6,528 nucleotides of DNA, from NCBI GenBank assembly GCA_955652345.1, contig CATPBV010000187.1, positions 1 to 6,528 of the forward strand, in the 5' to 3' direction. Positions 1-5,776 of the stretch are shown here, piece after piece. The stretch comes from an uncultured Solirubrobacteraceae bacterium. Its GTDB lineage: Bacteria > Actinomycetota > Thermoleophilia > Solirubrobacterales > Solirubrobacteraceae. Under the pieces are notes generated by a model. That model was not told the origin of the DNA. It saw nothing but the letters and a program-made list of their open reading frames with translations, and did not search any database. A program made the translations under genes and the position numbers. Position 1 is the stretch's first letter. Each line of letters starts with the position of its first letter.

Positions 1-327
1 ACAGAAGCGGGCCAGGAAGGTAAACCGATGTACTCGTCGCGCTCGCTTGCGCTCCAGATCCGAGCGTGCGGAGAACACCCCGCCCTCCACCGATGGCTTC
101 TGCTTCCACGAAGCACCGGCTACAAGACAAGGCTCAGGCGGCCGAGACGATGCTTCCGCTTCGGTCCTCCGAGGTCGCAAAGGAGAAGCGGCAAGCTCGT
201 GGCCCCAACGGCGACTTTGCAGAAGTGATGTCCTGCCCGGCCAGTTCCCGTCGGCGCCCAACGACTGCGACCTGTCGGAGGCGATGCTCTGTCGGATGTG
301 TAGTGCGTTTCGCGCTACGATGGGCCT
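1..327. other. Left-edge region with no supportable gene
   Basis: Several frames stay open here on both strands, as expected in GC-rich DNA. Their translations are rich in Arg, Cys, Ser and Pro, show no domain pattern, and overlap one another. No frame has a Shine-Dalgarno sequence next to a start together with a plausible protein. A short tail of a gene starting outside the window (for example the frame ending in taa at 21-23) cannot be excluded. The last bases hold the putative promoter of the downstream antitoxin gene. The region may be plain intergenic DNA or decayed coding DNA; nothing seen decides between them. Confidence 0.5.
316..321 (+). promoter_or_regulatory. Possible -10 box (TACGAT) giving a leaderless antitoxin mRNA
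   Basis: TACGAT matches the TANNNT form of -10 elements common in Actinomycetota. It ends 6 bases before the GTG start at 328, so a transcript starting about 7 bases downstream would begin at or next to the start codon. No Shine-Dalgarno sequence precedes this GTG, which fits leaderless translation, a frequent mode in actinobacteria. No good -35 hexamer is visible about 17 bases upstream, and a match of this size can arise by chance. Confidence 0.33.
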
Positions 328-579
328 GTGGCTGCTGCTCGACCGCCGCTGTCATTGCGTCTCGGTGCCGAGGGCTTGAGCGCCCTAGATGAAATCGCGC
401 GTCGCCGTGGAGTCAGCCGGGCGGAGGCAGCGCGCCAGGCGATCAGCGAAACTGCCCTCCGTGACCGCCGGCGGGGCGGGCTTGCTGCCGAAGCACGGCA
501 GCTGATGCAAGACGAGTCCTATGTCGCGGAGGCGCGCGAGGTCGCCGGGCTCATGGAGCAGCTGCGTGGTTCGGGGTGA
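328..579 (+). CDS. Ribbon-helix-helix antitoxin of a MazEF-like pair
   Basis: An 83-residue protein, probably the antitoxin that neutralises the toxin encoded immediately downstream and represses the shared promoter as a dimer. Residues 7-12 (PLSLRL) look like the DNA-contacting beta strand. Residues 16-26 form a first helix ending in RRRG, and V29-S30 begins the second helix (VSRAEAARQAI). This is the usual layout of ribbon-helix-helix/CopG-type repressors. The charged C-terminal half (about 45-83) would be the toxin-binding tail. The start is GTG at 328, the only usual start codon between the in-frame stop at 301-303 and the RHH core, and it has no Shine-Dalgarno sequence. Its 3' end overlaps the toxin start by 14 bases, typical of translationally coupled toxin-antitoxin pairs. 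The fold call is from sequence pattern only; the role rests mainly on the neighbour. Confidence 0.8.
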   Translation: MAAARPPLSLRLGAEGLSALDEIARRRGVSRAEAARQAISETALRDRRRGGLAAEARQLMQDESYVAEAREVAGLMEQLRGSG

Positions 580-883
580 TGTGCATGCCATCGCATTGCC
601 GCGCGGGCGTGGCCGGGTCCAGCATGGGCGACGATTCGGGGTCATCGTCCAAGCCGACGACCTCCTGGCGTTATCGACGGTCGTGGTCTGTCCGACGTCG
701 ACCAGCGCGCCGGCTGCAAGCTTTCATCCCGAGATCGCACTCGGGGGCGAACGCACGCGCGTGCTGTGCGAGATGGTCGGCGCGATCGATGCGCGCAACC
801 TGGGGGACCAGGTCGCTCATCTCGGATACGACGAGCTGCGCGCCGTAGACGAAGGACTGCTGCTCGTGCTCGATCTGCAATAG
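566..883 (+). CDS. mazF: MazF/PemK-type endoribonuclease toxin
   Basis: A 105-residue protein of the usual length for the MazF/PemK family, whose members cleave mRNA at short specific sequences and stop growth when the antitoxin is lost. The start is GTG at 566, with GGAG at 555-558 seven bases upstream. From it the protein opens with the family hallmark VRGD (residues 2-5). It continues with GRRFGVIVQ (21-29), where R23 matches the conserved Arg of the usual GxRP motif; the following Pro is replaced by Phe. Then come STVVV (37-41), the PTSTS segment (43-47) around the expected catalytic Thr position, and the C-terminal VLCEMVGAID (66-75) strand and closing helix. An upstream in-frame ATG at 521 would add a 15-residue stretch read out of the antitoxin gene and is unlikely. 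RNA specificity cannot be told from sequence. Confidence 0.92.
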   Translation: MVRGDVHAIALPRGRGRVQHGRRFGVIVQADDLLALSTVVVCPTSTSAPAASFHPEIALGGERTRVLCEMVGAIDARNLGDQVAHLGYDELRAVDEGLLLVLDLQ

Positions 884-1220
884 CCGCCGCGGCTGACCAG
901 AGGGACTTCCGCTGTCAGCACGCTCCGACCCGAAGCCGAAGCGATCTTTCGTGCCCCACAGCGACGAAGCTGGCGTCTGATCCGAGCTCGTCGGCGTGCC
1001 TGGTCCCGTTGCGCGCGTGCAAGCAGGCCGTGCCGGCGGCTGCGGGTCGTGACCCGGTCCGGCTCAGGGCCCTATCGTGGGGTTGGGGTGGCTACCAGGA
1101 GGTCGGCACGCGGTCTGCTGTGTCAGGCTGGGTGAGGTGTTGCTGTCTGAAGCGGAAGGCAGGTCCCTCAGTCGCGAGCGCATTGACTCGCCGATTGGCT
1201 CGACCCGCCGCGCCGATCCC
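884..1220. other. Gap between toxin gene and tRNA-Lys terminator, nothing recognised
   Basis: No open frame here looks like a protein. The longer frames are shadows rich in Arg, Ser and Cys without a suitable ribosome binding site. A short stem (AGCCG at 882-886 with CGGCT at 890-894) starts at the toxin stop codon but has no T-tract, so it is at best a weak terminator. I saw no repeat array, integrase fragment or copy of the tRNA-Lys 3' end. Toxin-antitoxin modules often sit in variable DNA, so this could be accessory sequence, but nothing in it proves that. Confidence 0.5.
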
Positions 1221-1245
1221 AACAGAAAGCCCCGTCTAGCGGGGC
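1221..1245 (-). terminator. Rho-independent terminator after tRNA-Lys
   Basis: On the minus strand a perfect 6-bp stem, GCCCCG and CGGGGC (bases 1240-1245 and 1229-1234), closes a 5-base loop (CTAGA) and is followed by TTTCTGTT. It begins 8 bases after the 3' end of the tRNA. It would end the tRNA transcript and any read-through from the tat genes, and it insulates the toxin-antitoxin side of the window. Confidence 0.88.
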
Positions 1246-1253
1246 GATTCAAG

Positions 1254-1326
<73 letters not shown>

Positions 1327-1335
1327 TTGGCGGCG

Positions 1336-1341
1336 ATGTTA
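1336..1341 (-). promoter_or_regulatory. Possible -10 element of tRNA-Lys
   Basis: On the minus strand TAACAT, preceded by GG, lies 9 bases upstream of the mature tRNA 5' end and fits TANNNT. Transcription would start only a few bases before the tRNA. No convincing -35 element is visible, so the tRNA might instead be processed from a longer tat transcript. Confidence 0.3.
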
Positions 1342-1405
1342 CCCCGCCGACGCGAGGCCCCGGAGCGCCCGGGAGACCCGCCTGAAGGCGCTCGCTGCAC
1401 CCGCC

Positions 1406-2080
1406 TCAGCACTGCGCGGCGGCGAGGTTCCGCGCGAAGGTGCTCGAGCTCTTGGCCTGCGTCAACGTCAGCTTTGTGGTGATCTGCGAGAGCTTCGGAG
1501 TGAGCTTCAGCGCCTTCGCGGTGGCGAGATCGCCCTTGCGGGTCTCGCCCGCGGCGTATGCGTTGACGGCGAGGCACTCGAAACCCTTCGGTTCGGTGGG
1601 AGTCGTCGCTGTCTCCACCTCCCATGCGCTCGCCGCGCCGGCGTAGTTACCGAGCCCGACGTAAGCCCGCGCCGCGAGCGTGGCGAGCGCGCTATCGGGG
1701 GTCGGCGTCAGCTGCGCATACCGGTTCCACGCCTGGATCGCTCGGCCGAGCTCGTTCTTGCCGGCGGTGGTGAAGCCGGCCGGCCCGACGTTGTTGCCGT
1801 TGATCGCCGTCGCCCAGCGCGCCTGGAGGAGGGTGCCCCAGGCCTGGGCGTCGTTGGGATTCAGCTTGATCTGCTTGAGCGCGGCCGTCTCCTCCTGGCT
1901 CACGACCTGCGACTGTCCGTCGCCGCTGCCGCCTCCGCCGAGTGCGTTCAACAGCCCGCCTCCCCCGGTGCCGGTTCCGACACCGAACAGGACGAGACCT
2001 CCGCCCATCAGCACGGCGAGGATCAGGTACGTAGCCTGCACTGCGCGGCGACGGTGGCGGCTGCGGAGGTCGAAGAGCAT
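1406..2080 (-). CDS. Membrane-anchored TPR-like protein downstream of tatC
   Basis: A 224-residue protein of unknown function. Residues 1-14 are very basic (RSRHRRR at 6-12) and precede one hydrophobic segment (about 17-35), so the N-terminus should stay inside and the rest lie outside the membrane. A Gly-rich linker (about 33-55) leads to an alpha-helical domain (about 60-205). Repeated W/L/A/Y patterns, such as LNPNDAQAWGTLLQARW and ARAYVGLGNYAGAASAWEVE, resemble tetratricopeptide repeats, so it is probably a protein-binding scaffold. Two Cys occur in the external part, one near residue 170 and one at the C-terminal end (C224); a disulfide is possible. The ATG lies 6 bases after the tatC stop, with only a weak ribosome binding site inside the end of tatC, suggesting translational coupling. 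It might help Tat export or a cell-envelope complex, but that rests on position alone. Confidence 0.8.
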   Translation of the reverse strand: MLFDLRSRHRRRAVQATYLILAVLMGGGLVLFGVGTGTGGGGLLNALGGGGSGDGQSQVVSQEETAALKQIKLNPNDAQAWGTLLQARWATAINGNNVGPAGFTTAGKNELGRAIQAWNRYAQLTPTPDSALATLAARAYVGLGNYAGAASAWEVETATTPTEPKGFECLAVNAYAAGETRKGDLATAKALKLTPKLSQITTKLTLTQAKSSSTFARNLAAAQC

Positions 2081-2086
2081 GTCGAA

Positions 2087-3076
2087 TCAGGACGGCTCGA
2101 GGCTGTCGCCCATCTGTGCGAGCTCGGCCGCGGCGCGCGCCGCCGCACGCCGGTCGGCGATCCTCAGCAAGACGATACTGGCCAGATAGAGCACAACTAG
2201 AGGGAGCATCTCCAGTCCAGTCGTCACCGGGTCCGCGCCAGGCAGGGCCGCTGCAATCACGGCCATGATCACCGTGGCATAGCGCCAATGCCGGGTCAGG
2301 GTGCGTCCGTTGATGACCCCGAGCCGGTGCAGGCCGAGCAGGCCGAGCGGCAGCTGGAACGTGAGCCCGATTCCCAGCATCGTGAAGATCTCGAAGCCGT
2401 AGTAGGCCTTGGCCTGCACGAGGATGTCGAACTGATTGCTGTTGTACCCCTGCAGGAAGTGAATCGCGGGAGGCAGTACGAACCAGTAGGCGAATCCCGC
2501 GCCCGCGACGAACAGCACCGGCGCGACCATCATCAGCGGGGTCGCGACACGACGCTCGCTCGGATCGAGCGCCGGGATCACGAACGCGTAGCCCTCGTAG
2601 ATCAACAAGGGCAGCGTGAACAGCAGAGCGAAGTAGGCGCAGACGGTCAGGGTGGTCAGGAATGGCTCGCCTACCCCGATGGTGATCGGCTTCTCCTGGA
2701 CCGGTGCGGTGCTGGGCAGCGTCTTGGCGGCCTGCTCGAGCGCCTGGGCCGCAGTCACCAGGGCGCTCCTAGCGACAGTCGTCTGACCTTGAGAGCTAGC
2801 GAGCGCGGTGAACGCGGCGGCTATCTCCCGATCTGCTTGTCGCTGACTGACCGCCTGCTTGCGCACCGCCGCCAGGCCGTGCTGCCCGGCCACAGTCGAG
2901 ACGTGCGGCAGCGCCCTGTTGAGCACGTCCAGAAGAGCGTGGTTCTGCCAGAAGCAGACGGCGAACGCAACGGCCATGACGATCCCGCAGACGACCAAAC
3001 GCGAGCGCAGCTCGTCCAGATGCTCGACGATGCTCAGACGATCTTCGTGCCCGATGGGCCGGAGCGCCTTCGCCAT
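2087..3076 (-). CDS. tatC: Sec-independent (twin-arginine) translocase subunit TatC
   Basis: TatC is the membrane receptor for twin-arginine signal peptides and the core of the Tat translocase for folded proteins. Family signatures are EHLDELRSRL (18-27) before the first membrane helix, YAFVIPALDPSERR (163-176) after the second, and FQLPLGL (240-246) and LPGADPVTTGLEMLP (278-292) in the C-terminal half. E22, F165 and E174 align by eye with the signal-peptide-binding E15, F94 and E103 of the E. coli protein. The membrane Glu expected before LP in the FELP motif is Gln here (Q241). Six membrane segments can be placed. At 329 residues it is much longer than the usual 240-260, mostly because the first external loop carries an extra Ala/Gln/Glu-rich helical stretch (about 58-128). 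Its ATG is 23 bases after tatA, with GGAG nine bases upstream. Confidence 0.96.
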   Translation of the reverse strand: MAKALRPIGHEDRLSIVEHLDELRSRLVVCGIVMAVAFAVCFWQNHALLDVLNRALPHVSTVAGQHGLAAVRKQAVSQRQADREIAAAFTALASSQGQTTVARSALVTAAQALEQAAKTLPSTAPVQEKPITIGVGEPFLTTLTVCAYFALLFTLPLLIYEGYAFVIPALDPSERRVATPLMMVAPVLFVAGAGFAYWFVLPPAIHFLQGYNSNQFDILVQAKAYYGFEIFTMLGIGLTFQLPLGLLGLHRLGVINGRTLTRHWRYATVIMAVIAAALPGADPVTTGLEMLPLVVLYLASIVLLRIADRRAAARAAAELAQMGDSLEPS

Positions 3077-3099
3077 GCCCGCGGTCTCCGGTGTGTCCG

Positions 3100-3447
3100 C
3101 TAGCTGCGGCGCTCTGAAGAGGCGACTTCGGCCGGCTCAGGTGCAGGCGAGCTCGCATCCGGAGAAGCCGGGGCGGCCTGGGCGGGCGGGGCCGCCTGAG
3201 CGGGCGGCGCGGCCTGAGGCGTCGCGGCCTGCGCGGGAGGCGCCGGCGGCGGCACGGCGGTGCCCGGCTGAGTCAGCTGCGGCACCTCAGACTCCTCCGA
3301 GTCCTTCGAGTCGCCGGTGATCGAGTCCTTGAACTCGCGGATGCCCTGGCCGAGCTGCTTGCCGAGTCCCGGCAGGCGCTTCGGCCCGAAGATCAGCAGC
3401 ACGATGAGCAGAACGATGAGGATGTCGGTTGTCGGATTGCGAAACAT
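3100..3447 (-). CDS. tatA: Twin-arginine translocase pore subunit TatA (TatA/E family)
   Basis: TatA oligomers are recruited by TatC to let folded proteins cross the membrane. The 115-residue protein shows the whole family pattern: a single membrane helix (about 8-20) with a polar residue near its start (D8), the hinge motif FGPKRLPGLGKQLG (20-33), and an amphipathic helix running to EFKDSI (38-43). The acidic stretch after it (46-54) is also typical. The C-terminal half (about 55-115) is a low-complexity Ala/Pro/Gln tail, probably unstructured and cytoplasmic. The ATG at 3447 has a perfect AGGAGG eight bases upstream. No tatB is seen; many Gram-positive systems work with TatA and TatC alone, and a TatB could lie elsewhere. 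The motif fits TatA better than TatB, though short members of the two families are hard to separate. Confidence 0.95.
   Translation of the reverse strand: MFRNPTTDILIVLLIVLLIFGPKRLPGLGKQLGQGIREFKDSITGDSKDSEESEVPQLTQPGTAVPPPAPPAQAATPQAAPPAQAAPPAQAAPASPDASSPAPEPAEVASSERRS
3169..3234 (-). repeat. Ala/Pro/Gln-rich imperfect repeat in the TatA tail
   Basis: Residues 72-93 of TatA consist of imperfect copies of AQAAPP, one of them altered to AQAATPQAAPP. The DNA below it is a set of degenerate GC-rich units containing GGCCTG. Such tracts tend to vary in length among strains through replication slippage. It likely codes for a flexible tail with no catalytic role. Confidence 0.6.
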
Positions 3448-3455
3448 TCCGGGTG

Positions 3456-3461
3456 CCTCCT
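3456..3461 (-). promoter_or_regulatory. Strong Shine-Dalgarno sequence of tatA
   Basis: AGGAGG on the minus strand, separated by 8 bases from the ATG at 3447. It is the clearest ribosome binding site in front of any start codon in the window. It fixes the tatA start and fits the need for TatA in excess over TatC, whose own site is weaker. Confidence 0.85.
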
Positions 3462-3475
3462 GCTGGGAAGAGCAA

Positions 3476-3481
3476 AGGTTA
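3476..3481 (-). promoter_or_regulatory. Possible -10 element of the tatA operon
   Basis: TAACCT on the minus strand fits TANNNT and lies about 28 bases before the tatA ATG, leaving room for a short leader with the AGGAGG site. A run of seven C bases sits just upstream, in the spacer. The -35 region is poor (for example TTCGTT), so this is a candidate only. Confidence 0.3.
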
Positions 3482-3572
3482 GCGGGGGGGTTTGCCGAAC
3501 GAATACATAGACGCTCAAGGAGGTGGCTTCCTTCGCCGATTAACCGGACATCAACAAGAGAACCGGAACCCG

Positions 3573-3968
3573 ATGAGCAAGCAGCCCAACGAGCACTCAG
3601 TACGCAGAATCGTCCTCCCGAGCGGAAGGACGATCGATGTTGTCCGCTTCGGCCGTGGCGAGCCGCCGGCGCCCCCGAGCGGGCTCCATGTCTGCCAGCA
3701 GTGCAGCTGCGACCTGGTGCAGCCAGTTTCGTGGTCGGAGGCCCCCAACGGACAATGGGAGCTCACTCTGAGCTGCCCCAACTGCTGGTGGAGCGCCGAA
3801 GGCGTCCACGGCGAGAAGGAAGTCCATGCGCTCGAGGACCAGCTGGACAGGGGCCTCGAAGACATGCTCGAGGACCTGCAGCGCCTGACTCAGGCGAACA
3901 TGGCGGATCAGGCCGAACGCTTCGCGGCGGCCCTGCAAGCCGACCAGATCCTCCCCGAAGACTTCTGA
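3573..3968 (+). CDS. Small zinc-ribbon protein of unknown function
   Basis: A 131-residue soluble protein. A basic N-terminus containing LPSGRTIDVV (15-24) is followed by a zinc ribbon with ligand pairs C41-x2-C44 and C68-x2-C71; C46 is an extra Cys near the first pair. Between them lie W54 and W62, and CPNCWW follows. An acidic helical region (about 81-131) contains LDRGLEDMLEDLQRLTQANM and ends in DQILPEDF. I recall this pattern as a conserved uncharacterised family in Actinobacteria, especially Thermoleophilia, sometimes in several copies; that is memory, not a search. ATG 3573 fits the family's N-terminus best, but its ribosome binding site is weak. A TTG at 3492 would add 27 residues without family character. 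The gene is divergent from tatA and convergent with the polyprenyl synthase gene, so it is probably its own transcription unit. The zinc ribbon could bind nucleic acid or protein. Confidence 0.85.
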   Translation: MSKQPNEHSVRRIVLPSGRTIDVVRFGRGEPPAPPSGLHVCQQCSCDLVQPVSWSEAPNGQWELTLSCPNCWWSAEGVHGEKEVHALEDQLDRGLEDMLEDLQRLTQANMADQAERFAAALQADQILPEDF

Positions 3969-3980
3969 TCTCGCCGACGA

Positions 3981-3997
3981 CCCCCGATATGCGGGGG
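3981..3997 (+). terminator. GC-rich hairpin after the zinc-ribbon gene
   Basis: CCCCCG and CGGGGG form a perfect 6-bp stem around the 5-base loop ATATG, 12 bases after the stop codon at 3968. No T-run follows on either strand, so it is not a classical rho-independent terminator. T-less hairpins between convergent genes are common in GC-rich bacteria and may still halt polymerase or protect mRNA 3' ends. It could serve both strands. Confidence 0.55.
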
Positions 3998-4020
3998 CAA
4001 GTCGCAAACACGCACTGATC

Positions 4021-4033
4021 CGGCCCCCGGCCG
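4021..4033 (-). terminator. Short GC hairpin just after the polyprenyl synthase stop
   Basis: CGGCC and GGCCG form a 5-bp stem with a 3-base loop, starting two bases past the stop codon of the minus-strand gene. No T-run follows directly. Together with the hairpin at 3981-3997 it makes a tandem pair in the gap between the two convergent genes. A weak terminator or RNA-stabilising role is possible. Confidence 0.35.
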
Positions 4034-4035
4034 AC

Positions 4036-5007
4036 TCAGGCGTAGCGCTCGACCACGCCGTCGGCGACGAGCTCGAGCACCGCCCGCTGGCGCGCCGGCA
4101 GCTCGGAGAGCAGCGACTTGGCGTCCTCGGCCAGACCGATCGCGCGGTCCTTGGCGATGGCGAGCGCTCCGGTCGACTCGATCCAGTCGCACACCGCGGC
4201 GGCCTCGTCGGGTCCCCTCAGCCGGCGGAGCTCGCGCGGCGCGCCCTCAGGGTCTCGTTCGCGCGCGACGATCAGCGGCAGCGTGATCGTGCCGTCCAGC
4301 AGATCGGTCCCTCGCGGCTTGCCCGTTCGCTCGGGCGGCCCCGAGACGTCGAGCACGTCGTCGAGAATCTGGAAGGCCAGCCCGATCTGCTCGCCGAACA
4401 CGCCGAGCGACGGACGCCGGAACCCGGAATGGAGCGCCCCGAGCTCGCACGCCGCGCGGAACAGAACAGCGGTCTTCATCCGGCAGCGCTCCAGATAGCG
4501 CTCCACGGAGACGTCCAGGCTCCACGCGTCTGCGCGCTGCATCAGCTCGCCCTCAGCGAGGTCAGAGCTGGCCCGAGCAAGGATCCGCACGGCTTGCACC
4601 GACCCGCCCTCGGCGAGCTCCGCGAACGCGCGCGAGAAAAGGAGGTCACCCGTGGCGGTCGCCGACCCGCGGCCGCCCGCAGCGATCACGGTCGGCCTCC
4701 CGCGCCGCAGCGCGGACCCGTCGAGCACATCGTCGTGCACGAGCGTCGCGCCGTGCACGAGCTCGACCGCAACCGCCGCCCGGAGAAGCCCGTCGCTGTC
4801 GGGCGGCGGCACCCCCGCGGCCAGGCACACGAGCAGCGGGCGCAGGCGCTTGCCGCCAGCCGCGATGGTGTCGCCAGCGTGGCGGGCAAGAAGCGAGCCA
4901 TGAGAGCCGGCAAGCTCAGCCATCCGCAGCTCGAGGCGCTCCATCAGACTCGAGAGGCTCTCGCCGCCCGCGTCGAACACGGCCTGGACGCCGACCGCGG
5001 CGCTCAC
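4036..5007 (-). CDS. Long-chain trans-polyprenyl diphosphate synthase
   Basis: This enzyme adds isopentenyl diphosphate units to an allylic primer, here most likely to make the menaquinone side chain. From the GTG start it is 323 residues, normal for the family. Motifs are GGKRLRP (51-57), the first Asp-rich motif D92-D93-x-x-D96, GEL (153-155), KTA (178-180), the second Asp-rich motif D216-D217-x-x-D220, and GKPRGTDLLDGTITLPLI (229-246). Both Asp motifs, which bind magnesium and diphosphate, are intact. Small residues just before the first motif (A87, T88) fit long products, but chain length cannot be read off. GTG at 5007 overlaps the menG stop (GTGA), with GGGGAG six bases upstream. The frame stays open further upstream, but that stretch is menG sequence read in another frame. 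The overlap implies coupled translation with menG. It could be called heptaprenyl, octaprenyl or nonaprenyl synthase. Confidence 0.94.
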   Translation of the reverse strand: MSAAVGVQAVFDAGGESLSSLMERLELRMAELAGSHGSLLARHAGDTIAAGGKRLRPLLVCLAAGVPPPDSDGLLRAAVAVELVHGATLVHDDVLDGSALRRGRPTVIAAGGRGSATATGDLLFSRAFAELAEGGSVQAVRILARASSDLAEGELMQRADAWSLDVSVERYLERCRMKTAVLFRAACELGALHSGFRRPSLGVFGEQIGLAFQILDDVLDVSGPPERTGKPRGTDLLDGTITLPLIVARERDPEGAPRELRRLRGPDEAAAVCDWIESTGALAIAKDRAIGLAEDAKSLLSELPARQRAVLELVADGVVERYA

Positions 5008-5765
5008 GGAACGCTCCCCACGTGGAGCGCGATGATCCCTCCGCCGGTGATCAGGTAGCGAATGTCGCGCAGGCCGCAACTCGACATCACCGCGGCCAGC
5101 TCCTCGGGTCCCGGGAAACGCCTCACCGAGCTCGGTAGGTAGCTGTACGCGGCGGCGTCGCCGGCAAGACGGCCAAGCGCCGGGACGGCTCGGTCGAACC
5201 ACAGCTCGAAGAAGGTCGACAGCGGTGGGCGTCGCGGCATCGTGATCTCGAGCACCACCACCCGACCACCCGGCCTCACCACGCGGGCCATCTCGCAGAG
5301 ACCCTGATCGAGCTGCGCGAAGTTCCTGGCGCCGAAGCCGACCGTCGCGGCGTCGAACTCGCCGTCGTCATAGGGCAGCGCCAGCGCGTTCGCTGCCTCG
5401 AAGCGAACCCCGGCACGCGCCCCGGACCCACCCGCCTTGGCAGCTGCCAGCTCCAGCATCCGCTCCGAGAAGTCGGTCCCGATCACCTCCCCGTCCGGCG
5501 CCACGCGGCGCACGAGCTCGAGCGCGAGGTCGCCGGTGCCGGTCGCGACGTCGAGCGCCCGCCCGCCGGGCTCGAGCGCGGCGAGGTCGGCCGCGCGCCG
5601 GCGCCAAGAGTGGTGAAGCCCGGCGGTCATCACGCCGTTCATCCGGTCGTACACGCCGGCGATCCGGTCGAACATCGCGCGCACCTGCGCCTCTTCGAGC
5701 GTTCCCGGCTGCGAGTGCCCGCTGCCGTTGGCGCCGGCTGGCGCGGAAGTTGAGCTGCCGGTCAA
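5004..5765 (-). CDS. menG: Demethylmenaquinone methyltransferase (MenG/UbiE family)
   Basis: A SAM-dependent methyltransferase that performs the last step of classical menaquinone synthesis. Signatures in order are VRAMFDRIAGVYDRMN (28-43), the SAM-binding LDVATGTGDL (71-80), the acidic end of the next strand GTDFSERML (96-104), ALPYDDGEFD (129-138), the UbiE-type FGARNF (144-149), and RVVRPGGRVVVLE (161-173). The C-terminal SYLPSSVRRFPGPEELA is also typical. With the TTG start the protein is 253 residues, with a Ser/Gly/Ala-rich N-terminal stretch and no visible ribosome binding site. A GTG at 5684, preceded by GAAGAGG, would give a shorter protein starting at MRAMFDR; the true start is uncertain. 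It begins 11 bases after qcrC and overlaps the polyprenyl synthase start by 4 bases. As both other genes in the operon concern menaquinone, MenG is a better name than UbiE. Confidence 0.95.
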   Translation of the reverse strand: MTGSSTSAPAGANGSGHSQPGTLEEAQVRAMFDRIAGVYDRMNGVMTAGLHHSWRRRAADLAALEPGGRALDVATGTGDLALELVRRVAPDGEVIGTDFSERMLELAAAKAGGSGARAGVRFEAANALALPYDDGEFDAATVGFGARNFAQLDQGLCEMARVVRPGGRVVVLEITMPRRPPLSTFFELWFDRAVPALGRLAGDAAAYSYLPSSVRRFPGPEELAAVMSSCGLRDIRYLITGGGIIALHVGSVP

Positions 5766-5776
5766 GGTAGGCGAGG

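Noticed and set aside
40..66. Inverted repeat CGCTCG/CGAGCG as an operator or attachment site
   Set aside because: Only 6 bp per arm with a 15-base spacer and no gene nearby that would use it; likely chance.
47..392. Overlapping plus-strand open frames of about 110 residues at the left edge
   Set aside because: They overlap each other in different frames, are rich in Arg, Cys and Ser, lack ribosome binding sites and domain patterns, and run into the antitoxin gene. They look like GC-driven open frames.
882..894. Small stem-loop at the mazF stop codon as a terminator
   Set aside because: The stem is only 5 bp with a 3-base loop and no T-tract follows; such stems are frequent by chance in GC-rich DNA.
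766..1239. Plus-strand open frame of 157 residues running from inside mazF toward tRNA-Lys
   Set aside because: It begins within the toxin gene in another frame, is dominated by Arg, Ser and Ala, and ends in the tRNA terminator. No protein pattern is present.
1359..1394. GC-rich hairpins between the TPR-like gene and tRNA-Lys as a terminator
   Set aside because: Stems of 4-5 bp without a T-run; not enough to claim termination ahead of the tRNA.
2288..3103. Plus-strand open frame of 271 residues opposite tatC
   Set aside because: It is fully antisense to the well-supported tatC, and its Arg/Glu/Gln/His-rich translation is the usual shadow of a GC-rich membrane protein gene.
3169..3234. Tandem GC-rich units as a CRISPR-like or regulatory repeat array
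   Set aside because: They are degenerate, lie wholly within tatA in frame, and are explained by the Ala/Pro/Gln-rich protein tail.
5008..5202. Upstream extension of the polyprenyl synthase frame to 5202
   Set aside because: The extension is menG sequence read in another frame. The GTG at 5007, with GGGGAG upstream and GTGA overlap, gives a normal-length family member.
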